Of a DNA stretch of 18,725 bases, positions 1 to 7,781 are shown piece after piece. The translations under genes and the position numbers were made by a program. The notes beneath the pieces were generated by a model. The model made no database searches, was not told the DNA's origin, and was given only the letters and a program-made list of their open reading frames with translations. The DNA comes from an uncultured Lachnospiraceae bacterium (GTDB taxonomy: Bacteria > Bacillota > Clostridia > Lachnospirales > Lachnospiraceae): assembly GCA_934371475.1 (NCBI GenBank), contig CAKRNX010000034.1, positions 1 to 18,725 on the forward strand. The letters are read 5' to 3'. Within the stretch, counting starts at the first letter, position 1, and each line of letters opens with the position of its first letter.

Positions 1-80
1 TTAAATATAATCTCATAAAATTCATGCTTTTAAACAAAAATAAAAACCAATTTTTGGATATTTTTTAGCACTATTGATTC

Positions 81-109
81 TTGAAATTATGAAAACCATA
101 TGATATTAT
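81..109 (+). promoter_or_regulatory. Candidate sigma-A promoter P1 of the pilus operon
   Basis: TTGAAA at 81-86 and TATTAT at 104-109 are separated by exactly 17 bases. Both hexamers differ from consensus at one position. Transcription would start near 116, giving a leader of about 355 bases before the adhesin start. This is a sequence match only; in AT-rich DNA such matches also arise by chance. Confidence 0.5.
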
Positions 110-180
110 CATTCTCAATAAAGCATATTTGCTGCTGTTAATCGCAAACACAGGATATATGCTTCTATATGTTTCATTTT

Positions 181-209
181 TTTACAGATTGTTTTGAATG
201 TATCATAAT
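181..209 (+). promoter_or_regulatory. Candidate sigma-A promoter P2 of the pilus operon
   Basis: TTTACA at 181-186 and CATAAT at 204-209 are separated by 17 bases, each one mismatch from consensus. Transcription would start near 216. It lies 100 bases downstream of P1, so the two could be alternative starts for the same operon. Confidence 0.4.
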
Positions 210-272
210 AGTTATAAAAATATTTTAACATTAAATACAGAAATACAATTTTGTAGTCTTATAGATTTCCTA

Positions 273-320
273 GTGAAATTCCGAAAGGATTTTCACAAAA
301 ATTCTGAAAAATAGAATTTT
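273..320 (+). promoter_or_regulatory. Two adjacent stem-loops in the adhesin leader
   Basis: The first (273-296) has a ten-position stem, GTGAAATTCC against GGATTTTCAC, with one T-T mismatch and a GAAA tetraloop of the stable GNRA class. The second (298-320) is a perfect eight-base inverted repeat, AAAATTCT against AGAATTTT, with a seven-base loop. Neither is followed by a clear T-run, so they do not look like a simple terminator. They could act in RNA as leader structure, or the second could be a DNA operator; the sequence does not decide. Confidence 0.45.
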
Positions 321-472
321 ATATGGTATGTTTTATTGCGCGGCAGAGCCGGGCTTATTAAAGCGCACATAAAAACACAATAAGTTACAATATGAAGTGA
401 TATTAATAAAAATATATGGAAAATACAATTTCATAGTTAGTTTTATAGAGAGTGTGGAGAAAGGGCAATAGT

Positions 473-3400
473 ATGAAAAGAAAGAGAAACAAATCAGCTG
501 TCTATCAAACGGCGAAGCGGATTCTTAGCGTAATTTTGTCTGTATGTTTATTATTAATCAGCGTGAATGTGTATCCGGGAATCGTGGATACAGCAGCAGA
601 GCAGCTGCCGGAAATGCTGGAGGAGGAAGAAAACTTCAGTGCAGACGGACAGGAGAGTGTTTCTGAAAACAGCGGCTCAGGAAGCTGGGAAGACAACCGT
701 AATATAGAGGATTTGTCTGATTTAGATCAGGGAAATGAGATTGCAGAAGAAGATTTCGGGGACGATATTTTTGAAGAAGTTGACGATACTGGGGAGATAA
801 CAGAGTCTGCTGCTGAGGATTCGTCCGACACGCTTTTTCTGATGATGGAAGATGGGATCACTGTGATGGTGCAGGATCCGGAAGGAGTGCTTCCGTCGGG
901 AGTCAGGATCAGGGCAAAAGAGATAGATCCGCAGAAAGAAACAACAAAAGCAGATTGGAAAACAGCAGAGGAAGAAAGATCTGACGCTGCCCGGAAGATA
1001 AAAAAGGAATTTGATGCGAAATATGGGCAGAAGGATCTTAATATAACGGAGTTCAGATTGTATGAGATCTGTCTGGAAGATGAAGAAGGTCATATGGTTA
1101 CACCGCAAAAAGAACTGGAAGTGACGATCGGATACCTGGAAGGACTGCAGTTTAACAGTTTTGACAGGGATACAAGCGGGATACGGGTGGCTCTGATTGA
1201 TGAAAAAGGAAATGTATCACTGGAGAAACAGATGCAGCTTCGCCTGTATCAGGATAACAGTGTGGAAGAGATTACATTTAGAACAAAAAATTTTTTCCGG
1301 ACTGTCGTTATGGACACAGAAGAATCTGACGTGGAGACACAGGCAGCGGAAACGGAAATAGCAGATGAAACTGTAGAGCTAGAAACAGAAGAAGTGACCG
1401 AAAAAGCTGCTGAGACTGTGCCGGAGGCAGAAACCGAGGAAATAACAGAAAAAGTTACTGAGACAGGAGTCGAAACTGAAACCGAGAAAATAACAGAAGA
1501 ACCTACAGAGGCAGAAACTGAGACGGAAACCGAGACGGAGAGTGAAACGGAAGAGGTAACAGAGGAAATCACAGAAGCAGAGACAGAAGTTGAAACTGAG
1601 ACGGAGAGTGAGACGGAAGAAGTAACAGAGGAATTCACAGAAACGGAAACCGAGACGGAAACTGAGACGGAGAGTGAAACGGAAGAAGTAACAGAGAAAA
1701 TCACAGAGACAGAGACAGAAGTTGAAACTGAGACGGAAACTGAGACCGAGAGTGAGACGGAAGTTGAAACTGAAACCGAGACAGAAGTTGAAACTGAGAC
1801 GGAAACTGAGACGGAGAGTGAAACGGAAGAGGTAACAGAGGAAATCACAGAAGCAGAGACAGAAGTTGAAACTGAGACGGAAGTTGAAACGGAAACCGAG
1901 ACAGAAGTTGAAACTGAGACAGAAACTGAAACCGAGACGGAAGTTGAAACCGAGACCGAGAGTGAAACGGAAGAGATAACAGAGGAAGTCACAGAGGCGG
2001 AGACGGAAGTTGAAACGGAAACCGAAACGGAGACCGAAGAGGTTGTTGCAGAAACAGAAGCTGAGAAAATTGAGCTGGCAGCTGTGGCGGATGATGGAGT
2101 AAAAGTTACAGTACTGGCACCAAAGTCATCATTGCCATATCCGGCAGATGAGATCACGGTGACAGCAGAGCACATTGAAAATGATGCAGCGTCAGCAATG
2201 ATTGGCGCAGCAGTAGATGGGACAGACCTTGAAGACGGAGCGATCTATCTGTATGATGTGACGCTCTGGCACGGAGAAGAGAAGATTGAACCGACGGGTC
2301 CTGTGGAAATGACTTTTGAAGGTGTTACTTCTGACGGAGACCGGGAGACAAGAGTATTTCATGTGGATGAGGAAAATGCGGCAGCCACAGATATGAATGC
2401 GACATTGACCGAAGAGGGAAAAGTAGTCATTGGAACGGATCATTTTTCCCTGTACGGTATCGTAATGCTGGCAGCTTCCGGTGTGACGGTTAATCAAAAG
2501 ATCAGTGCAGCGAATTGGGATCAGGATTCCCGTACACTGACAGGTATTACATTTACTGTGTCCGGTACGGAAGATAATATGGTCTTTCAGATCCAGTACA
2601 GTGATGACGGCGGTCAGACATGGCAGAGCGGATCAGCAGAAACAGGTAAAATTAAGAAAAATACAGAGACAAAAGTAGTGGCCGACAGTTCGGCAGTTAC
2701 AGATATTCCGCTGAAGCGGGTATACCGGGTATATGGGGCAAAGGATAAAAACAATGCAGGGTACTCATCCGAAGTAACGATCTATGATGTGCTTGAAGTA
2801 GTAAAACCGGGGTTTGCCGACTGGCTTGAAACCAGGTATGTGCAGGATTTTGGCGGGACAGCAGTTCCGGCTACAACTGAAGAATTATATGAGGCATTTG
2901 CTGTATTTTACGCACTTCCCTCTGTTGTTATTGCAGAGCGGACAGAGGATGAGACGACATACATTGATGCGGAACCTGACATTCCGGGCAATTATACATA
3001 CCGGTGGGAGTATCAGGAAGAGAAAGACGGAGAGTGGAAAATACTCTGCGATGATACTGGGGAGACAATCAATGCCAGTGCGATTGAAGCACTGCAGGAC
3101 GGTGGAAAAGATGTCCGCTGCACTTTACATGATGCAGAGACAGATCTGGAGCTGGCCATCAGCAATCCGCTCTGGATCAATCCGCGCCGGTCTGAGTTTG
3201 CCGAGGCAATCAGGGAGATTAATGAGGGGCTGAATCTTGGCACACTTGCCATCAATGGAACGGCTTTTAATGATTATTTTTACTATGGAAATGTCGCGAG
3301 AGACAGCCGGGTACCGTTTCGGGATGCAAAGACGTATGCGGATTATCTGGCAAAAACATATCTGAACGCAGGCGGTGAACAGGCAGGACTTAATGCAGTA

Positions 3401-6400
3401 AAGAACGTATGGGATGTGTATCTGTATGATCTCTACGATCCAAACAGTAAGAGCAATATTTCTGATTATCCGAAATATACATACGGCGACAGCGATCTGG
3501 AGTGGCCGAAAGATAATACTTCTTCTTTTCACGGATCCAAGAGCGCACGGATAGAACAGCTGAGTTATGACTTCCTGGAAGGCGGAGTGGATTACACCAA
3601 CATTATCAAGGATTTGGATAAAAAAGTGACAGCGGATGCTGCCGGTGATAACAATACGGAGCGTAAATACAAGGTAGATATCACAGCAGATGTGCAGGCA
3701 CAGGCACTGGGGCCGGTAGCCATGGTACTGCAGATTCAGACGTCATGGCAGCTGTTTGATATGCTTCATGCCAATGCGCTGATAGGGCAGGGATCAACAG
3801 AGAAAGGCGCAGCGGCAGATAACACTGCTATGGCAAATTTGTATGATATCAAACATGCACTGCTGCGTTTTGTAGATTATATGCAGGCCAATTATCCGGG
3901 CAGCAACCTGGTGCTTGGTGTTACAGAAGTGCAGCATGCAGGCAGCCAGACGATGCTTCTGGATAAAGATGCCGGCGGAAAAGCGCTTTATGTGACAAAT
4001 AATTATGCAATGCTCCATGATGCAATTATAAACTGGGACAGTTTCGGAAACTGTGAGCATGTACATTATGACACAAAACAGCTGGAGGCTGCTGTAAGTG
4101 CTCTGCCAGATAATCTGAGAAACTGGCAGGATATGTACGGATATGTACTCAGTTATGATGATATTGAAAAGGTTGCAGTGATCATCGGCGGATCAACGGA
4201 AAATTCAAATGGTGACAATGGATATGGATGTACGCTTCCGTGGAAGACATTTCAGACTTCAAAATTAAACGGAGTATACGGCATCCGGGTGAACGAGGGA
4301 ACGCCGAACGGTTCTGCGCTGATTTCATGGCTGGATAATACAGGCAATAACACGGGTTCTTCTTTCTTGGACGGCAGTGGGACTACTTTTACAGAGAAGT
4401 ATGTAGCGACAAATGAAGAAGCTGTGTTTCAGACTTTGCTGCAGATTGCCAGAAAGGAAATGAAGCGGAAGGCGATTGATATTACGGCATCGGATAAGTA
4501 TGTCGATAATATGACGCTTACAGACACGGTGACAGATGAGTTTGCGCTGGATCCGGAAGAACCTGTTAAAGCAATCGTTTACAACAAAGACGGCAGTGTG
4601 AAAACAGAAACGGTAGTAGGACCGGATGATCCCAATCTTCAGATTGATGAAAATCTGGATGGGACAACGACAGTAACCTACAATTTCGGTAGGGCATTCA
4701 ACACTACAAAATGTGTGCTGCACTTTGGTATTGTTGCAAAAGATGATTATATTGGCAGCAACAATGTGTACTCGAATGTAGGAACGCCGACACTGACTTA
4801 TCAGCATCAGCCGATGGATAATGACGGAACTCCTACAGGGGATGTGCTGACTTACAATGTGGACTGCCGCGATACGCCGCAGGTCAATGTGCCGATCCGC
4901 TTCACTACAGTGGATGGCGGTACAGCCGAGATTAAAGTCGGAGAGTCTGTAGAACTGAAAGATCTCAGCAATGAGATTGTAAAAGATGCGGAAGATCGGG
5001 TAGATAATTACGATCAGATCAACGGGACATTGTCTTATACATGGGTACTTCCGGATGGCACAGAAGTGGAATGCGGAAGCGTTACAGTGAAAGACGGGAC
5101 GGTTCAGGAAGCGGATTTCCCGGATCGGTCGTATGACTATATCGGAAAAAAGGCAGGAGTATATGTTGCTAAACTGAAGGTTATCTTTACTCCGGAAAAA
5201 GTGGATGGAGCAAACAAAAATTTTTCCGATACAAAAACTGCAGCATCAGTAAAAGCACTGACGCAAACGGGAGATGTAGAGATTACGGTAACGTCTGACG
5301 GCGAAGAAATCCCTGACGGACCGGTGACACTTCTGCGGGTAACAAAGGAGTGGGGAGACGGAGCCGATAAGCATACGAGAGATTTTGTGAGCTTCACACT
5401 GTACAAAGGGAAGAAGGGCTTCGGAACCGCGACAACCAGAACCATTGTCCTGAATGCAAAGAATAACTGGACCGGCGATTTTAAGAATCTGCCGTATCTG
5501 GATGAGAACGGAAACGTGATCAGTTATTATGCAGAAGAGACAAACGGAGTATCGGGATATTATTACACATCTTCAGATGTGGCATCCCATGACGCAGGAG
5601 CCTGGGTATCGGATGCAGCGGGACTGCAGGATGGAAAGGTCTATGTGTTTGCAAGGACAACATCTAGGAATGGAACAGGAGCGATTAATGAGTCGGGCTC
5701 TGCAAGCAGTGTGACGACAGGCGGCAGCGTAACGTTGGGGGATACAAACTATTCGTCTTCTCTGCCGAATGTGAGTGACAGTGTCAAGTGGACTGCAATA
5801 GCAAATGATGATGGTACTTTTTCGCTGAAAAATGTATCGACCGGAACATATCTGGCGATTATTAATGGAAAACTGAGTGTCAGCTCAAAAGAGTATGACG
5901 GAACAGACGGGAAGGCAAAAAGCACGACACACTTCAGGTGGGAAAATGCCGCACTGACGGCTACCTATTTGGCAGATAAAAAGTCGGTGACAAGGTATAT
6001 TTTGATCAAAGATGATTTGAAACCTAATTTGTCGGATAAAGTGGATAACGCAATGAACATGTACCGCTACATTACCGATCCGCAGCTTGGCAATGCCGAT
6101 AATTTCGGTGAGAAGTATTATACGCAGACGATCAGAAATGCGAAATGGGATCCGATCAACGGCGATGATCCGACGCTTGGGTTTGATGCGGACTGCAGCA
6201 AGAGGATTGACTATCTGGGAGACAGGGGGAACAATCCTGATACTTCTGTAACAGGCGATGATCTGTACCGGCTGTATCTGGATTTTTCCGGTCAGAAAAA
6301 TGCAGTGGATCTGCTGATTGTGGAAGACAGCACAAGCAGTATGACCAGTACCTACGGGAGCAGTACCAGGATCCAGACGCTGGACGAACTCGTAAATGGA

Positions 6401-7708
6401 ACGATCCGGGGGACAAAGCCCGGTCTGAGTGCTTCCGCAGGTACTTATGCGGGAGCGTCCAGAGACACGGACGGATTTGTGTATAAGGTGCTGCGGCAGA
6501 ACAGTAAAAACAAGGTGGCTGTAATTAAGCTTGCAGGCGGAAACAGTTGTATTAACGGGTCTTATGAAAGCAATAAAGATAATGTTGCTGAGGTTGTCAG
6601 ACAGTGGACTTCTGCCGGAGACGGTGATCTGACGCCGCAGGACTGCTACACGGATGTGATTACCAGAAAGAGCGGAACGGAGTATGACTCATCCTTCCGC
6701 CGGATGGATGAGGTACTGCAGCAGGTGGCCGGGGACGGTAATACAAAAATGGTGCTGTTTATCAGTGACGGAGAGCCGAATATTTATATTGATGCATCAG
6801 GAAAACTGACAAGGGGAAGCAACAGTGTGGCAGGTAATTATACCAAGACTGCCTGGTCAGAGTTTCGAAAAAAGTATCCGTCATTGTCGGTGTACAGTAT
6901 CGGTATCTATAATGGAGATCCCGGTGCGACAGATCTTTTGCAGACGATTTCAGGCATCAATAATTTTGTGGAAGCATCCGATGCAGATCTGCTGAGGCAG
7001 ACTTTTGACAATATGTTGGAGAAGATCCAGGCCACACAGTTTGTTCTGAATGACCAGCTGAGCCAGTATGTAGACTGGTACGGCGAGTCACCGGATCTGA
7101 AGATTGTCCGGACTGAGCAGGATGGTACACAGACCGTCGTGTGGAAGAGTGAAGGTGCCGCTTCTTCCGGAAACATTGGGGAAGCGGTCAGCAACACGAT
7201 GACACAGGGCGGCGAGACGATAGATGTGATCCAGAGTGTGACGTTTACTCCGGCATCGGAGAGCGACACACATGGAACGCTGACAGTCACGTTTAACCCC
7301 AAACTGCAGATCAGTGCAGATGACACATACACAGTGTCCTACAATGTAAAGACGTCCCAGGAAGCGCAGACAGAGTACATGAACCATCTGTTTGCCAAGG
7401 ATGAGGATGGATATGGAGGGAGCAAGGGAGACGATGAGACAGATTACGGAGCCAACCGGACCAGTTCCGGGCAGTCAGGTTTCCGCTCCAACAGGCAGGC
7501 ATCTGTATCCTGCAGCTATAATGGTCAGACGAAGACACTGACCTTTCCACATCCGGTAGTGCAGGTATCCTACCGGGAATATCACCTGCCTAACAGCGGC
7601 GGGATCGGAACCTACGGTTTCACAGTCAGCGGTGTTGCATTGCTTATGACAGCACTCCTGTTGTTTATAAAAAATAGACGAAAGGAGGGCACTATGGGTA
7701 ACGCATGA
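473..7708 (+). CDS. Giant VWA-domain tip adhesin of a sortase-assembled pilus
   Basis: A 2411-residue secreted, wall-linked surface protein, by position and architecture the tip adhesin of the pilus. The ATG at 473 is chosen over an in-frame GTG at 452 because AGAAAGG (458-464) lies eight bases before it and a lysine/arginine-rich signal peptide starts there. Visible layout: signal peptide (1 to about 40), acidic stretch, domain A (about 124-282), Thr/Glu repeat (288-531), second domain-A copy (about 537-675), FN3-like and Ig-like segments (about 675-900), degenerate VWA-like module (about 1075-1330), Cna-B domain (from V1618; TKEW at 1624-1627) that seems to hold an insertion (about 1708-1880), and a VWA domain with MIDAS residues D1952, T1954, S1956 and D2099 (SDGEP). 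The sorting signal is LPNSG (2372-2376), a hydrophobic segment and a basic tail. VWA plus Cna-B near an LPxTG-like end recalls ancillary tip pilins such as RrgA. The ligand cannot be read from sequence. Confidence 0.88.
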   Translation: MKRKRNKSAVYQTAKRILSVILSVCLLLISVNVYPGIVDTAAEQLPEMLEEEENFSADGQESVSENSGSGSWEDNRNIEDLSDLDQGNEIAEEDFGDDIFEEVDDTGEITESAAEDSSDTLFLMMEDGITVMVQDPEGVLPSGVRIRAKEIDPQKETTKADWKTAEEERSDAARKIKKEFDAKYGQKDLNITEFRLYEICLEDEEGHMVTPQKELEVTIGYLEGLQFNSFDRDTSGIRVALIDEKGNVSLEKQMQLRLYQDNSVEEITFRTKNFFRTVVMDTEESDVETQAAETEIADETVELETEEVTEKAAETVPEAETEEITEKVTETGVETETEKITEEPTEAETETETETESETEEVTEEITEAETEVETETESETEEVTEEFTETETETETETESETEEVTEKITETETEVETETETETESETEVETETETEVETETETETESETEEVTEEITEAETEVETETEVETETETEVETETETETETEVETETESETEEITEEVTEAETEVETETETETEEVVAETEAEKIELAAVADDGVKVTVLAPKSSLPYPADEITVTAEHIENDAASAMIGAAVDGTDLEDGAIYLYDVTLWHGEEKIEPTGPVEMTFEGVTSDGDRETRVFHVDEENAAATDMNATLTEEGKVVIGTDHFSLYGIVMLAASGVTVNQKISAANWDQDSRTLTGITFTVSGTEDNMVFQIQYSDDGGQTWQSGSAETGKIKKNTETKVVADSSAVTDIPLKRVYRVYGAKDKNNAGYSSEVTIYDVLEVVKPGFADWLETRYVQDFGGTAVPATTEELYEAFAVFYALPSVVIAERTEDETTYIDAEPDIPGNYTYRWEYQEEKDGEWKILCDDTGETINASAIEALQDGGKDVRCTLHDAETDLELAISNPLWINPRRSEFAEAIREINEGLNLGTLAINGTAFNDYFYYGNVARDSRVPFRDAKTYADYLAKTYLNAGGEQAGLNAVKNVWDVYLYDLYDPNSKSNISDYPKYTYGDSDLEWPKDNTSSFHGSKSARIEQLSYDFLEGGVDYTNIIKDLDKKVTADAAGDNNTERKYKVDITADVQAQALGPVAMVLQIQTSWQLFDMLHANALIGQGSTEKGAAADNTAMANLYDIKHALLRFVDYMQANYPGSNLVLGVTEVQHAGSQTMLLDKDAGGKALYVTNNYAMLHDAIINWDSFGNCEHVHYDTKQLEAAVSALPDNLRNWQDMYGYVLSYDDIEKVAVIIGGSTENSNGDNGYGCTLPWKTFQTSKLNGVYGIRVNEGTPNGSALISWLDNTGNNTGSSFLDGSGTTFTEKYVATNEEAVFQTLLQIARKEMKRKAIDITASDKYVDNMTLTDTVTDEFALDPEEPVKAIVYNKDGSVKTETVVGPDDPNLQIDENLDGTTTVTYNFGRAFNTTKCVLHFGIVAKDDYIGSNNVYSNVGTPTLTYQHQPMDNDGTPTGDVLTYNVDCRDTPQVNVPIRFTTVDGGTAEIKVGESVELKDLSNEIVKDAEDRVDNYDQINGTLSYTWVLPDGTEVECGSVTVKDGTVQEADFPDRSYDYIGKKAGVYVAKLKVIFTPEKVDGANKNFSDTKTAASVKALTQTGDVEITVTSDGEEIPDGPVTLLRVTKEWGDGADKHTRDFVSFTLYKGKKGFGTATTRTIVLNAKNNWTGDFKNLPYLDENGNVISYYAEETNGVSGYYYTSSDVASHDAGAWVSDAAGLQDGKVYVFARTTSRNGTGAINESGSASSVTTGGSVTLGDTNYSSSLPNVSDSVKWTAIANDDGTFSLKNVSTGTYLAIINGKLSVSSKEYDGTDGKAKSTTHFRWENAALTATYLADKKSVTRYILIKDDLKPNLSDKVDNAMNMYRYITDPQLGNADNFGEKYYTQTIRNAKWDPINGDDPTLGFDADCSKRIDYLGDRGNNPDTSVTGDDLYRLYLDFSGQKNAVDLLIVEDSTSSMTSTYGSSTRIQTLDELVNGTIRGTKPGLSASAGTYAGASRDTDGFVYKVLRQNSKNKVAVIKLAGGNSCINGSYESNKDNVAEVVRQWTSAGDGDLTPQDCYTDVITRKSGTEYDSSFRRMDEVLQQVAGDGNTKMVLFISDGEPNIYIDASGKLTRGSNSVAGNYTKTAWSEFRKKYPSLSVYSIGIYNGDPGATDLLQTISGINNFVEASDADLLRQTFDNMLEKIQATQFVLNDQLSQYVDWYGESPDLKIVRTEQDGTQTVVWKSEGAASSGNIGEAVSNTMTQGGETIDVIQSVTFTPASESDTHGTLTVTFNPKLQISADDTYTVSYNVKTSQEAQTEYMNHLFAKDEDGYGGSKGDDETDYGANRTSSGQSGFRSNRQASVSCSYNGQTKTLTFPHPVVQVSYREYHLPNSGGIGTYGFTVSGVALLMTALLLFIKNRRKEGTMGNA
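1334..2065 (+). repeat. Thr/Glu-rich low-complexity repeat inside the adhesin
   Basis: About 244 residues consist mainly of T, E, V and S in ET, TEVE, TESE and TEEVTEEIT units. At DNA level the units are near-identical hexamers (GAAACT, GAGACG, GAAACC) assembled into longer duplicated blocks; the phrase EEVTEEITEAETEVETE recurs. Because units are multiples of six bases, slippage or unequal recombination would change length without breaking the frame. Such a region probably acts as an extended, highly acidic stalk. The Thr density makes O-glycosylation possible, but that is inference. Confidence 0.9.
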
Positions 7709-7781
7709 GAAAACAGCAGCAAGCTGGCTGAGAAACATAAAAGAGTAAAGTAAAAAAATAAAGAATGAAAGGATGAAGGAC

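Larger units (their letters stand above)
1..472 (+). other. AT-rich leader region upstream of the pilus operon
   Basis: No open reading frame with a convincing start and ribosome site is seen here. The stretch is strongly AT-rich and holds two promoter candidates (81-109 and 181-209), two stem-loops (273-296 and 298-320), and a GC-richer patch at 338-366 that can also fold (CGGC at 341-344 with GCCG at 348-351). An 11-base word, AAATACAATTT, occurs at 241-251 and again exactly 180 bases on at 421-431. In both places TTATAGA follows a little later (259-265 and 443-449). If either promoter is used, the adhesin mRNA has an untranslated leader of roughly 255 to 360 bases, long enough for post-transcriptional control. 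No known riboswitch class could be matched. Confidence 0.6.

Noticed and set aside
452..472. GTG start of the adhesin seven codons upstream
   Set aside because: AGAAAGG is well placed for the ATG at 473, which starts a normal signal peptide; nothing comparable precedes the GTG.
110..472. Cyclic di-GMP or other known riboswitch in the pilus leader
   Set aside because: Pilus genes in Clostridia can be riboswitch-controlled, and AGAGCCGGGC at 346-355 faintly recalls one end of the c-di-GMP-I aptamer, but the rest of the conserved core is absent.
1249..2175. Long open frame on the minus strand (about 308 codons) reading SVSVSVSTSVS
   Set aside because: It is the antisense shadow of the Thr/Glu repeat. 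It has no start context and its composition simply mirrors the GAAACT/GAGACG units.
7683..7731. Small frame MRKQQQAG starting at ATG 7705, overlapping the adhesin stop (ATGA), after AGGAGGG at 7683-7689
   Set aside because: Eight codons, no resemblance to anything, and the ribosome-like site is too far away. It may be a remnant, but nothing supports a gene.
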